A DNA stretch of 64,000 bases from Lachnospiraceae bacterium AC2029 (GCA_000703065.1 JNLK01000001.1:1674001-1738000), one strand, 5' to 3'; shown: positions 33,466 to 42,358, counted from the first letter of the stretch. Notes: a model not told the origin generated them from the letters alone. Numbers and translations are program-made.

Positions 33466-34920
33466 TCAAAGCCCGTAGATCCTTCGTCCTGCCGCACGCT
33501 CCTCTTCCAGCCGTTTCAGCGCGGACTCCGTTACCCGTTCCCCGCTCCGAAGGATGGGAACCCCGGGCGGATACACGTAAATGTCCCGCTGCACGAAATC
33601 TCCTACCCGAAGCAGGGGCGCCTGCACGGCAGGTCCGGGACCGGTAAGCACCTCCGTGATATCGTCCTCGGAGGCAGAGGTGTCCTCTGCTTCCTCAAAT
33701 TCCTCTGACTTCTCCGACTCCTTTGTCTCCTCCGCCCCTCCGATCTCTTCGTCCAGCCGGAGCAGAGCGTCCTTCAGCTGCCGAAGATCCTCTTCCTCAT
33801 CGCATACAGAGGACAGCAGGATCACCTCCCGGCTTCCTGCCAGCTCAGCTACGACTCCGGTCTCCCGTTCCAGCCAGGCAGCCATACCGGTACCCGTGAG
33901 AAGCAACCGGCTCTCCTCCGAAACCTCCGTCCCTCTGCCGACCTGCAGCATAAGGCGTGAAGGATCCTGACTTCCCGGATGCTTCACCAGCTCCAGATGC
34001 TTCAGCTCCTTCGACAGTTCTTCCCTGAATTCCCGCATCCGGTCCGGGTAGGCCATCAGCTCTTCCCTGTGTCTGTCCGCCCAGGCAACTGCCTGCTCTG
34101 CGGAAAGCATCAGGATATAGGAGGGAGAGCTGGACTCAAAGACCGCCAGCTGTTCCGTAACAGCCTCGTCCGCTTCCTTCTCTCCGTTAACATGCAGGAT
34201 CGCAGTCTGTGTCAGCGCCGGAAGCGTCTTATGAAGACTCTGTACCACATATTCCGCACTGCAGCTGACTCCGCTCTCCAGGGCAGGGTCCTTGCAGAAG
34301 GGCAGATGCGCCCCGTGTGCCTCGTCCACGATCATTGGGATTCCGTACACCTCCAGCACGGCATGCAGTTCCCCCAGAGGAGAGATCACACCAGCATAGG
34401 TCGGAGATGTCAGGATACATCCTGCCACCTGATCGGAATCCTCGATCTTCTCCGAAAGAACCCTGAGCAGCTCATCGGAAAGCACCGGCCCGTAAACCGG
34501 ATCCTCCGCCGGCGTCACCGGAATGGTCTTCGCTCCCACCAGCCGGAGACCGTTCCATACTGACTTGTGGCAGTTGGACGCAACCAGAAATGTCGGGGCT
34601 TTCCTGGTTTTTCTCTTCTCTCTCCAAAGCTTCGTCGCCGCCCCGATGGATGCGAGGATCCCCGCGGTGGAACCTCCCACCAGATAATGACTGAAGTCTG
34701 CTCCGTACACCCCGGCCGCCTCCTCCTGGGATCTCCGTATCGCACCCGATGCATGATGCAGATCATCCGTTCCCGGGACCTCCGTTACATCATAACGGAA
34801 CATTTCCTCCCAGAATCCCGGAAAGACCGGCTTCCTCTTATGTCCCGGCATATGCCAGGCAGACAGCTCCCGTCCCGTATATTCCTCCAGCATTCTTTTT
34901 ATCTCATTCAGGTATTTCAT
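33466..34920 (-). CDS. Orn/Lys/Arg decarboxylase-family PLP enzyme (YaaO-like)
   Basis: The 484-residue protein is a fold-type I PLP enzyme. AWHMPGHKRKPVFPGFWEEM is the family's N-terminal signature (residues 23-42). MIVDEAHGAHLPF contains the PLP-pyridine Asp and the following His. SLHKTLPALTQTAIL carries the Schiff-base lysine. VYPPGVPILRSGE is the conserved C-terminal motif. Family members decarboxylate arginine, lysine or ornithine to give polyamines. An acidic insert (about residues 390-425, EETKESEKSEEFEEAEDTSA) lies before the last domain. The start at 34920 follows AAAAGGCAAGGC. In Bacillus the homologue also stands before tmk. Confidence 0.92.
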   Translation of the reverse strand: MKYLNEIKRMLEEYTGRELSAWHMPGHKRKPVFPGFWEEMFRYDVTEVPGTDDLHHASGAIRRSQEEAAGVYGADFSHYLVGGSTAGILASIGAATKLWREKRKTRKAPTFLVASNCHKSVWNGLRLVGAKTIPVTPAEDPVYGPVLSDELLRVLSEKIEDSDQVAGCILTSPTYAGVISPLGELHAVLEVYGIPMIVDEAHGAHLPFCKDPALESGVSCSAEYVVQSLHKTLPALTQTAILHVNGEKEADEAVTEQLAVFESSSPSYILMLSAEQAVAWADRHREELMAYPDRMREFREELSKELKHLELVKHPGSQDPSRLMLQVGRGTEVSEESRLLLTGTGMAAWLERETGVVAELAGSREVILLSSVCDEEEDLRQLKDALLRLDEEIGGAEETKESEKSEEFEEAEDTSASEDDITEVLTGPGPAVQAPLLRVGDFVQRDIYVYPPGVPILRSGERVTESALKRLEEERAAGRRIYGL

Positions 34921-35114
34921 GCCTTGCCTTTTCCCATCTCTTTCTATATAATGGACTTTGCGTGTAATTTTGTCTGAACTCCGCACATTTTCGTGCGCGA
35001 ACCTATCCTTAATCCTATGACGCCGGGGCCAAAAGACAGTTTGTCCCCAGAATCATAGTATCCTTCGCCGCAGAATTAGTCAATGGGGAGTTCCGGACCG
35101 GAAAGGGGTGCATT

Positions 35115-36143
35115 ATGGCACAGGTAACAAGGAAAAAAACATCGAACGAATACAGGCGTTCCATGAAGCTGAGTATCATCATCGGGATCTTCTTCCTGGT
35201 TCTCGGCGGGATCTATTCCGCGATCAACTGGAACTACATGATCATGGGAAAGACCACGAATCTGAATGAGGTTCTTGAGAATCACGGCGAACCCGAGAAG
35301 GGGGAATACGTCACGCTGAACGTCCGCTACGTTCTCGGGAATTACGCAGAGACCAAGCACAAGCGCTACTTCATCACCACCGGAACGGATCAGCATTATG
35401 CGATCATTCTGGATGACGGTAGCATCATGTCCGTCAAGGTGAAGAAGCAGGATGATATCGATGCTTTGGAGGCCATGGTAAATCCCACCTGGGACTACAT
35501 CAATCAGGAGACTCAAGTTCCTCCGACCCAGACCCTGACCCTGACAGGTCATATCTCCACCATGGAAAGCCAGATCAACGGATTTTATGAGCAGGCCCTC
35601 AGCGGCGCCGGCATCACCGACTCGGTTGTGAATAAGATCCACCATCTGACTCTGGACGCTACGGAGACCCGCTTCTCCCAGTTCCTGCTCCTTATCGGTA
35701 TCATTGCGATCGCCGCTGTCTGCTTCCTCGTTGCCTTTGCAAGCAGAAATCAGATGAAGAAGCTGGAGCAGCTGCAGGATATCGCACGGCAGAATGCGGC
35801 AGATCCCACACTGAATCCCTTCCTCTCCGGAGGCACAGCTCAGCAGGATCCCTTCGCAGGTGATGCGGCTCAGCAGAGTCCCTTCACTGGTGATGTGGCT
35901 CAGCAGAGTCCGGACGCAGCCGGTATGACAGCGGCGGGCACCGCCCCCTTCATTCCGGACGCAGCAGCGACGAACCCGTATATGACATCTCCCTCTACCG
36001 GAACCGAGGCAGCAAACAGTGCAGAATCGGATTATACAACTATGGACAGCACTGCTCAGAATTTCACAACACCGGACAGTGCAAACCCGTCGATCTCCGA
36101 TTCCTTCCCGGAAACCTCGATCGACGATTATAACCGTCAGTAA
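35115..36143 (+). CDS. two-helix membrane protein of unknown function
   Basis: The 342-residue protein has transmembrane helices at about residues 17-38 and 190-213. They enclose an extracellular domain of about 150 residues that begins with a MGKTTNLNEVLENHGEPEKG stretch. The C-terminal 120 residues are cytoplasmic and disordered, rich in Ala, Gln, Asp, Ser and Thr, with repeats of AQQSPF(A/T)GD type. I do not recognise the family. The start follows GAAAGGGGTGCATT and a terminator follows. It diverges from the decarboxylase and converges with the LTA-synthase-like gene. Confidence 0.8.
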   Translation: MAQVTRKKTSNEYRRSMKLSIIIGIFFLVLGGIYSAINWNYMIMGKTTNLNEVLENHGEPEKGEYVTLNVRYVLGNYAETKHKRYFITTGTDQHYAIILDDGSIMSVKVKKQDDIDALEAMVNPTWDYINQETQVPPTQTLTLTGHISTMESQINGFYEQALSGAGITDSVVNKIHHLTLDATETRFSQFLLLIGIIAIAAVCFLVAFASRNQMKKLEQLQDIARQNAADPTLNPFLSGGTAQQDPFAGDAAQQSPFTGDVAQQSPDAAGMTAAGTAPFIPDAAATNPYMTSPSTGTEAANSAESDYTTMDSTAQNFTTPDSANPSISDSFPETSIDDYNRQ

Positions 36144-36148
36144 CGATT

Positions 36149-36185
36149 AAGGACGCTGCAGCAAATCCGCTGCAGCGTCCTTTTT
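36149..36185 (+). terminator. terminator after the two-helix membrane protein
   Basis: AAGGACGCTGCAGC pairs perfectly with GCTGCAGCGTCCTT around AAATCC and is followed by a T-run. The hairpin may also serve the convergent LTA-synthase-like gene. Confidence 0.9.
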
Positions 36186-36209
36186 ATATCCTTATATTGT
36201 TGTTTGCTG

Positions 36210-38963
36210 TTACGGCTGGTCACCGCCGGCGCCTTCCTGAGGCTCCGTACCTCCGGCTCCCTCCTGTGGCTGCGTACCTGCATTTCCGTCGGTTCCGGTA
36301 CCTTGGTCCGTACCGGTGCCCTGACCGTTGCCGCCGCCCTGATCCGTGCCGGAGCTCTGCTCCGTGGTCGCCGATTCCGCGGTGGTCTTGTATGGTTTCA
36401 TACCCTTGTTCTTGGTATAATCATACTCCTTCTTGATCTCCGGGAAGACTCCCAGATTATACAGGTGTCCGAAGTAATCGGTCTCCAGCGCGCTGTAACA
36501 GTAGTTGATCTTGTTTCGTACCAATGCACACATGTCATCCACATAACTATCCGGAAGCTGTTCGGCCGCATTGCTCGGTGTGAACTCACCGCCTACGTAG
36601 AGACCCTTGTCTGTCTTCCAGTTGTAGCTCATGTTAAATGCGATCGGTGTTGCTGTCGAGAATACATCACGTCCCGGAAGCAGTCTGGAATCCCACTCCG
36701 TGCCGAAGAGGTTCGACAGGGTCGGCAGGATATCAAGGGAGCTGGCCGGTTCATCCACGATGATCGGATCCATTTTCTCAAGACATCCGCTCCAGATGAT
36801 CAGACGGTTGTGATCTCTCTGCATGTAGTTGGTTACGTTGAAGCCATACAACTCGGACAGATACGGCATCTCGCCCAGGGCTGCGTCATTATCCAGACCG
36901 TACGGGAAATGATCCGCCGACATAACGATTACGGTATCATCCGCAATGCCTGCCTTCTCCAGATTATCCACCAGATAGGTCATGGCATCCTCAAGCTCCA
37001 GGTTGGCTGCGATATATCCCTTGACCGGGTCGGAGTACGGCATATTTGCCACACGATCCCAGTGCTTTCTGGACATTCCGTTCTCATTCTGACCGTAAAT
37101 ACCATGACCGCTGACGGTCATGTAGTAGATATTAAACGGCTGCTTGTTGATGTACTGCGGCAGGGTTCCCTGGATCATCTCCAGGTCACTCTCGGGCCAT
37201 CCGCCGGAGATATACTCCTCGGCACCGTTTCCTACGCCCTCGAAGCCATCGCAGTAACCCAGGTTGATGTGGGTCTTATCGCGGCTGTAGTAGGTGTAGT
37301 CATTGTTGTGATACATCTTACCATAGTAGCCAAGTCTGTCGAGCTGACTTCCGATGGTGAAGTAGTTATTGTAGGTTGCTGTCTGCTTCAGGGACTGACC
37401 GCCCATGGTCGGCAGCATACCGATGATATTCTCGTACTCACCGCCGGTGGTACCTGCAGTTGCCTGTACGTAGAAATCATTGAAGTTGATACCCTTGGTT
37501 GCCAGACGATACAGGGTCGGTGTCAGCTGCGGATCGATGATATCGCCGCTGAAGGCCTCACAGGTCAGGAAGATCAGGTTCTTGCCCTTGAAGATTCCCG
37601 TGTATTCGTTCTGCATCGTGGCATTTACCGATGCCACATACTGGTCGATCTCCGCATAGGTTCCGCTGTCCGTCTGGGCCAGCTCCGAGAATGAGATCGG
37701 ATACCGGTTCATGGTGTAAACCTTCTTCTCTTCCGTGGTTACCTGTTCGGACGTTCCGGTTCCGGTTTCGGTGGACGGCGTTGTCGTGCTGCCGGGATCT
37801 CCGGTGGCTGTCACATCACTGTCATCCGCGGTATTTACATCGAAGCTTCGCTTCGTATCCGCGTTGGTCATCTTCCGCCAGATCTCCTTCCGGATACCGG
37901 TCATGAAACCAAAATCGGTAACGGCACTCTCAAAGTAGTACTCTGTTGTATAAACCTGACGATAGGACTTGATGCAGAAGATAAGGATCAGAGCTACCAC
38001 GTAGCTTGCTACCGTCACGATGGCCATCTTGATCTTTCTCTTGGATCCGGTCTTGAGAGACAGCAGGTGCTTCTTGTCGATCTTCAGCTCAAAGAACAGG
38101 AACGCCGCTGTAGGCAGCAGGTACAGGATAATGTGTGTGATACCCTGGAAGGATGTGATCAGTCGGAAGATATCCGCCTGGAATCCGCCGGCCGCATCCG
38201 CTGCACCATGTACTACGGTGTTCAGATCGTAGAAGACCTTGAACTGCAAATATACGAAATACTCGATCAGGAACGGGATCACCGGCAGGAAGATAATGAT
38301 TGCCTTGATGATCATATTCACCTTCCGGCTCTTTGCGATCGAAGAAAGCAATGATCCGATCAGTCCGAAGAAGATCGAGAAGAGCAGGATAAAGATGGCG
38401 TGCATTCCAAAGAAGTCACGTACCGTTGTCAGGTTGAAGATTGCTTCATAGTAGAAGAAGATCACAGGGATCAACGCTCTTGATATGAAGAAGAATAACG
38501 GCTTGTTGTTCTGGAATGCGGTTTCAAATTTGGAGGAAAGTGTCCTTTTCCCCTTTTTCTTTCCGGAAGGACTTCTTCTCTGTCCGCCTTCAGGTGCTCC
38601 GCCTTCCGCCTCCATCCGGGCCGGCCTTGTCTGTCTCGTCTGTCGTGCCGGTCGTGTGGGACGGGCCTCTGCCACAACGGTCCTCCGGGTCCGGGTATTC
38701 GGCATCCGAAGTCCGCTTCGTTCCGTGATCCCTTCATCCCGGGATGCCGTACTGCGGCCGGTTCTTTCGGGTCTGCTGTAGACCCTCTTCTGATAGGAAT
38801 CCATTTCCCGAAGTGCCCGAAGCTCCGGAACGGTCTCTCTGGTCACATAGCTTCTACGTGCTCCGCTGCCGGTGAGGATCTCTTCCTCCTCTTCCTCCAG
38901 CTCACGGATGAAGTCCAGATCCTCCTCCGGATAATCATCGTACTGTCTTAATTCTGCTCCCAT
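36210..38963 (-). CDS. LTA synthase-family (sulfatase-fold) membrane enzyme
   Basis: This 917-residue enzyme resembles the lipoteichoic-acid/phosphoglycerol transferases. A hydrophilic N-terminal region of about 155 residues (acidic start, then Arg/Thr/Pro-rich repeats) precedes four or five transmembrane helices (about 155-360). The extracellular catalytic domain follows, with EAFSGDIIDPQLTPTLYRL, the nucleophile threonine in ATAGTTGGEYENI, and metal-binding MSADHFPYG. The C-terminus ends in a Gly/Gln/Thr/Asp tail (GTGTDQGTGTDG). Family members polymerise glycerol phosphate from phosphatidylglycerol. The long disordered extensions at both ends are not usual. The polymer made here is not known. 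Confidence 0.88.
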   Translation of the reverse strand: MGAELRQYDDYPEEDLDFIRELEEEEEEILTGSGARRSYVTRETVPELRALREMDSYQKRVYSRPERTGRSTASRDEGITERSGLRMPNTRTRRTVVAEARPTRPARQTRQTRPARMEAEGGAPEGGQRRSPSGKKKGKRTLSSKFETAFQNNKPLFFFISRALIPVIFFYYEAIFNLTTVRDFFGMHAIFILLFSIFFGLIGSLLSSIAKSRKVNMIIKAIIIFLPVIPFLIEYFVYLQFKVFYDLNTVVHGAADAAGGFQADIFRLITSFQGITHIILYLLPTAAFLFFELKIDKKHLLSLKTGSKRKIKMAIVTVASYVVALILIFCIKSYRQVYTTEYYFESAVTDFGFMTGIRKEIWRKMTNADTKRSFDVNTADDSDVTATGDPGSTTTPSTETGTGTSEQVTTEEKKVYTMNRYPISFSELAQTDSGTYAEIDQYVASVNATMQNEYTGIFKGKNLIFLTCEAFSGDIIDPQLTPTLYRLATKGINFNDFYVQATAGTTGGEYENIIGMLPTMGGQSLKQTATYNNYFTIGSQLDRLGYYGKMYHNNDYTYYSRDKTHINLGYCDGFEGVGNGAEEYISGGWPESDLEMIQGTLPQYINKQPFNIYYMTVSGHGIYGQNENGMSRKHWDRVANMPYSDPVKGYIAANLELEDAMTYLVDNLEKAGIADDTVIVMSADHFPYGLDNDAALGEMPYLSELYGFNVTNYMQRDHNRLIIWSGCLEKMDPIIVDEPASSLDILPTLSNLFGTEWDSRLLPGRDVFSTATPIAFNMSYNWKTDKGLYVGGEFTPSNAAEQLPDSYVDDMCALVRNKINYCYSALETDYFGHLYNLGVFPEIKKEYDYTKNKGMKPYKTTAESATTEQSSGTDQGGGNGQGTGTDQGTGTDGNAGTQPQEGAGGTEPQEGAGGDQP

Positions 38964-39062
38964 TTATTCATCTCCACTTATTGAATCTAAGTTGCCGGTT
39001 TGCATTTAGATACACTATAACCATTATATTTTACACTATATTTTGTTGTTTTGCAATTCTTT

Positions 39063-40160
39063 TCACACTACATCTAACATTTTTAGTGCCTTCTCCCGAA
39101 TTGCCATGGTTCCCGCGCGTTCTGCAACCAGTTTCAGATTCTCTCTGGCACGATCCTTCTCCCCCACGGACATCTCGATCCATGCCAGCTGGAAGGTGAA
39201 ATCCATCCAGAGTACAGGGTACTTTCCCTTGTCCAGCTCCCGCTTTACATACTCCAGCGCCCTTACCGGTTCGGGGCTCATAAGATCGATACGACCCTGC
39301 CAGTCATTCCGGATCTCCCGGAAATAGTTCTGTGTTACCTGCAGCTGCCTGGGCGACTGTTCATAGGCACTCAGTTCATCCGAATACTTCTGAAATGCCG
39401 CCGGATCGTTCCGGTCCAGCGAGGCGATCCCCTGCAGCAGGATCCGCTGCGCATCCTGCATGACCATCATTTTTCCGCGGATCATGGAAAAGCGGTGATC
39501 CATTTCATCATAATCGCACATATAGTAGCATGCCGTTGCCTGTTGGAGCAGATTCATATTCTTTTGGATATTTGACTCCGGCTCCATCCGGAACAGCTCA
39601 TAAACATCAAAATACAGTACCGGATCGCAGTCCTCCAGCAGGATCTTCTGGCGATTCGCATTCTCCTTCTTCAGCATTTTTCTGCTGACCGGATTGATCG
39701 CGGACAGAAAACACAGGATCACGATCCCCCACATAAACTGCGTGCGGCTTCCGCCGTTCACGACAAAGATCATCAGCAGAAGCGCCAGAAGGGTATCCAG
39801 GATCAGGGCGTTCACCAGCGAGATCCGGCGTATCTTCCGCCGGTAATTCTCGTAGATCTGCTTTGCATGCACATTTTCCATTGAACTCTTGCGGATAACG
39901 ACATACCTCTCATGATCGATGAGCCAGCGCATCAGTTGACCTACGGAAAAGCTGCAGAAGAAGATCATTCCCGTATAGAGCAGAAAACAAAAGATAAACA
40001 ATCCGATCTTTCCGCCGGTGGAAAGGTCGCCCATCACAAGATCCATCTGATATTGCTTTACCATCGCCGAGGATGCAAACCACAGCGTTCCCCCCGCCAT
40101 TGCAGTAACGAGAAGCAATGCCGGATGATTCCGGTTTTTTTTCACAGTCAGGTCATTCAC
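39063..40160 (-). CDS. membrane protein with helical-repeat C-terminal domain
   Basis: The 365-residue protein has four hydrophobic helices in two pairs (about residues 15-35, 50-72, 115-135 and 142-160). The cytoplasmic 200-residue remainder is helical. Its spacing and composition (CYYMCDYDEMDHRFSMIRGK; AWIEMSVGEKDRARENLKLV) resemble TPR repeats. I do not recognise the family. It lies upstream of the LTA-synthase-like gene in the same direction, with about 100 bases between them, so the two may be co-expressed. Confidence 0.75.
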   Translation of the reverse strand: MNDLTVKKNRNHPALLLVTAMAGGTLWFASSAMVKQYQMDLVMGDLSTGGKIGLFIFCFLLYTGMIFFCSFSVGQLMRWLIDHERYVVIRKSSMENVHAKQIYENYRRKIRRISLVNALILDTLLALLLMIFVVNGGSRTQFMWGIVILCFLSAINPVSRKMLKKENANRQKILLEDCDPVLYFDVYELFRMEPESNIQKNMNLLQQATACYYMCDYDEMDHRFSMIRGKMMVMQDAQRILLQGIASLDRNDPAAFQKYSDELSAYEQSPRQLQVTQNYFREIRNDWQGRIDLMSPEPVRALEYVKRELDKGKYPVLWMDFTFQLAWIEMSVGEKDRARENLKLVAERAGTMAIREKALKMLDVV

Positions 40161-40204
40161 GGATACGTCCCCCTTCCGAAAATGTACTTGCGTCTTCTTC
40201 TTTG

Positions 40205-40367
40205 TACCATTGACTATTGTACCATGCTTTTGCTACGCAAAATCATGCATCTGCTTCGCAGATGTACGCTGCTTGCGCTGCTCGCATCGTGTATCCCTCG
40301 CTTTGCTCGGGACCAGGGGGCCTCTCCCTCTCTTCGTTCGGGCAATCCCCTGACTATTGTAACACAC
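40205..40367. repeat. diverged single copy of the 132-bp repeat
   Basis: This segment repeats the unit of the 16.3-kb array with differences, including the CATCTGC-TTC-GCAGATG hairpin, the CTATTGTACCATGC junction and the GGGACCAGGGGG block. It has an extra CGCTTTGCT insertion. It lies between the tRNA-Cys terminator and the TPR-like membrane gene. Confidence 0.85.
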
Positions 40368-40374
40368 CTAATGC

Positions 40375-40414
40375 AAAAAAAAACGGTTCTTCTGATGAAT
40401 TTCAGAAGAACCGG
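40375..40414 (-). terminator. terminator of the tRNA operon
   Basis: On the minus strand ACCGGTTCTTCTGAA pairs with TCAGAAGAACCG and is followed by nine T residues, just after tRNA-Cys. Confidence 0.9.
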
Positions 40415-40420
40415 TATGAG

Positions 40421-40491
40421 AGGTGCTGAACGGATTTGAACCGATGATCAGGGAGTTGCAGTCCCACGCCTTACCACTTGGCTACAGCACC
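40421..40491 (-). tRNA. tRNA-Cys (GCA)
   Basis: The 71-nt cloverleaf has the acceptor GGTGCTG/CAGCACC. The anticodon stem-loop is GGGA-CTGCAAC-TCCC with anticodon GCA, and the T-loop is GGTTCAAATCC. CCA is not encoded. It is the last tRNA of a Ser-Asn-Cys operon. The hairpin repeats at 40497-40869 separate it from tRNA-Asn. Confidence 0.95.
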
Positions 40492-40496
40492 ACATA

Positions 40497-40750
40497 GCAT
40501 TATTTTGCGAAGCAAAATCATGCGATCACGCACGAACCGCAGGTTCGTGCAGAAGCAGGGCTACGGCGATTGCTTCCCTTCGGGAAGCATCGGTGGAGCA
40601 CTGCGTCTCTCAGCGTTATTTTGCGAAGCAAAATCATGCGATCACGCACGAACCGCAGGTTCGTGCAGAAGCAGGGCTACGGCGATTGCTTCCCTTCGGG
40701 AAGCATCGGTGGAGCACTGCGTCTCTCAGCGTTATTTTGCGAAGCAAAAT
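40497..40750. repeat. 116-bp hairpin repeat, two full copies plus a partial one
   Basis: Units start about 40501, 40617 and 40733, 116 bases apart. Each full unit holds three perfect hairpins: ATTTTGC-GAA-GCAAAAT, GCACGAACC-GCA-GGTTCGTGC and GCTTCCC-TTC-GGGAAGC. The array lies inside the tRNA operon between tRNA-Asn and tRNA-Cys, so it is transcribed. No gene is encoded. Confidence 0.93.
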
Positions 40751-40757
40751 CTCGCAT

Positions 40758-40869
40758 AGGTTCCGATCGCCGCCCTGCGTTGTCTTCGACAACTACGGCC
40801 GCTGATCTTCACTGTGACGATTCACTTCGTGAATCGTCTTCGTCGTGATTTTTATAAAAATCACGACAT
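40758..40869. repeat. third hairpin-repeat family, copy 1
   Basis: This segment matches 42387-42581. Its hairpins are GTTGTC-TTC-GACAAC, GACGATTCAC-TTC-GTGAATCGTC and CGTGATTTTTATAAAAATCACG. The second hairpin differs from the 42.4-kb copy by a compensated base pair. It follows the 116-bp repeats directly and ends one base from tRNA-Asn. Confidence 0.9.
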
Positions 40870-40870
40870 A

Positions 40871-40942
40871 CTCCCCGAGTAGGGCTCGAACCTACAACCC
40901 CGCGGTTAACAGCCGCGTGCTCTACCATTGAGCTATCGAGGA
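40871..40942 (-). tRNA. tRNA-Asn (GTT)
   Basis: The 72-nt cloverleaf has acceptor TCCTCGA/TCGGGGA with one U.G pair. The anticodon stem-loop GCGG-CTGTTAA-CCGC gives anticodon GTT, and the T-loop is GGTTCGAGCC. CCA is not encoded. It lies 12 bases from tRNA-Ser. Confidence 0.96.
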
Positions 40943-40954
40943 TTATTGTGAAAG

Positions 40955-41042
40955 CGGAGATGGAGGGATTTGAACCCTCGCGCCGGTTCCCCGACCTACA
41001 CCCTTAGCAGGGGCGCCTCTTCAGCCACTTGAGTACATCTCC
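40955..41042 (-). tRNA. tRNA-Ser (GCT)
   Basis: This is an 88-nt class II tRNA with acceptor GGAGATG/CATCTCC. The anticodon loop CTGCTAA gives anticodon GCT. The long variable arm is GTCGGGGAACCGGC and the T-loop GGTTCAAATCC. It is the first tRNA behind the promoter at 41124-41152. Confidence 0.96.
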
Positions 41043-41123
41043 AGTGCCTGAATCCCTCACCAAGGTTTCGTATGCCACGAAACCAGTGACTTCATCAGTT
41101 TACGTTACATAAAACGCTTATCT

Positions 41124-41152
41124 ATAATAGCAAATACAGGCCCAACTGTCAA
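41124..41152 (-). promoter_or_regulatory. promoter of the tRNA operon
   Basis: On the minus strand a consensus TTGACA (41152-41147) and TATTAT (41129-41124) are 17 bases apart, about 80 bases before tRNA-Ser. This is a strong housekeeping promoter. Confidence 0.85.
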
Positions 41153-41204
41153 GATATTCCTGTACAGTTTCCTTTCTGTATTTCAGAGGAGACTAAGCAG
41201 CATC

Positions 41205-41786
41205 CTACTGCTCGTCCAATGCCATGTCCACAAGGAGCAGCGTATCTGCCAGATAGTACCATTTTCCCCTGTATTTATAGACATAGCGGGTCTTTACTTC
41301 GCTGTCGTACTGCACCTCATCCCCGTCGGAGATATAACTGATCTTCATGGTGAAGTAGACACGGTAAACTGCGGACAGGGAAAGGTCCACATCATAGATC
41401 TCCTTGATCTTGTCCTCAATCCTCTTTACGAAGACATCCTCCAGCTTCTCCTCATGGGTGATCTCCACATCCTTGACCACGGTTCCGGACTGGCGGGCGA
41501 AGACATCCTCCACCAGACCCTCCAGAACGACTTCATTTCCCTGGGGGTGATAGTTGTCGGACCAGGCTGCAGGATAGCAGTTTTTGATATACGCATCGGT
41601 GTCCTGCTTCTCGATGGCCTTAAAATACCCCTTAATGGCGCCCTTTACGGTGATACTTCCCCGTGTAAGGAAGATCAACCATCCCGCCACAAGAAGAACC
41701 ACAAGGAGAAGACCCAGCAGGGTAAAGAGAAGGATCTGCCGGTTCTTATTTCTTTTTTTCTTCTTTTTCGTTGCCTGCTTTGCCAT
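41205..41786 (-). CDS. single-pass membrane protein with NTF2-like extracellular domain
   Basis: The 193-residue protein starts with a Lys/Arg-rich cytoplasmic tail (AKQATKKKKKRNKNR) and one membrane helix at residues 17-40. The outside domain of about 150 residues begins KGAIKGYFKAIEKQDTDAYI, a pattern typical of NTF2/DUF4878-like folds. It ends in a beta-rich RYVYKYRGKWYYLADTLLLV. No catalytic residues can be named. It begins two bases after the fumarase beta-subunit stop, so it is in that operon, although no functional link is obvious. Confidence 0.75.
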   Translation of the reverse strand: MAKQATKKKKKRNKNRQILLFTLLGLLLVVLLVAGWLIFLTRGSITVKGAIKGYFKAIEKQDTDAYIKNCYPAAWSDNYHPQGNEVVLEGLVEDVFARQSGTVVKDVEITHEEKLEDVFVKRIEDKIKEIYDVDLSLSAVYRVYFTMKISYISDGDEVQYDSEVKTRYVYKYRGKWYYLADTLLLVDMALDEQ

Positions 41787-41788
41787 TC

Positions 41789-42358
41789 TTATCCCTGGAT
41801 TCCCTGATATTTCCGCAGATAATCCTGAACCGCGGATTCGTAAAGATTGTTGCCCTGGCTGTCGATGATCACGATCACCGGAAGCCGTTCCACCGTAAGT
41901 CTGCGGATTGCCTCGGTTCCAAGATCCTCATAGGCTACCACCTCAGAGGCCTTGATACATTTGGAAAGAAGCGCACCTGCACCGCCTACCGCCGCGAAAT
42001 ATACCGCATCCTGCTGGGTGATGACCTGGCGCACCTCCTCGGAGCGCTTACCCTTGCCGATCATGCCGGCAAGACCCTTCCTGAGAAGCAGGGGCGTATA
42101 CTTGTCCATACGGCTGGAGGTCGTGGGGCCTGCGGATCCGATCACCATTCCCTCCCGGGCCGGTGTCGGTCCGAGATAATACAAAAATGTACCGTTCAGA
42201 TCAATGGGGATATCCTCCCCCTGAGTCAGGCTTTCGTACAGTCTCTTGTGAGCTGCATCCCGCGCCGTGTAAATGGTGCCGCTGATATATACATAATCTC
42301 CCGCCCGAAGCTCGCGGAGTTCTTCACGCGAAGCCGGGACCTGCAGTGCTGTTTCCAT
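41789..42358 (-). CDS. fumarate hydratase/L-tartrate dehydratase, beta subunit
   Basis: The 189-residue protein matches the C-terminal (beta) half of class I Fe-S hydro-lyases. GPTPAREGMVIGSAGPTTSSR holds the substrate-binding segment, KYTPLLLRKGLAGMIGKGK follows, then FAAVGGAGALL. With the alpha subunit it interconverts fumarate and malate. Tartrate dehydratases are built the same way and cannot be excluded. The start follows GGAGAAAACAT. The subunit genes, normally adjacent, are here separated by 226 bases of hairpin repeat. Confidence 0.92.
   Translation of the reverse strand: METALQVPASREELRELRAGDYVYISGTIYTARDAAHKRLYESLTQGEDIPIDLNGTFLYYLGPTPAREGMVIGSAGPTTSSRMDKYTPLLLRKGLAGMIGKGKRSEEVRQVITQQDAVYFAAVGGAGALLSKCIKASEVVAYEDLGTEAIRRLTVERLPVIVIIDSQGNNLYESAVQDYLRKYQGIQG

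Noticed and set aside
40478-40848. Small proteins in the tRNA-operon spacer
   Set aside because: The open frames consist of the 116-bp hairpin repeat and lack ribosome binding sites.
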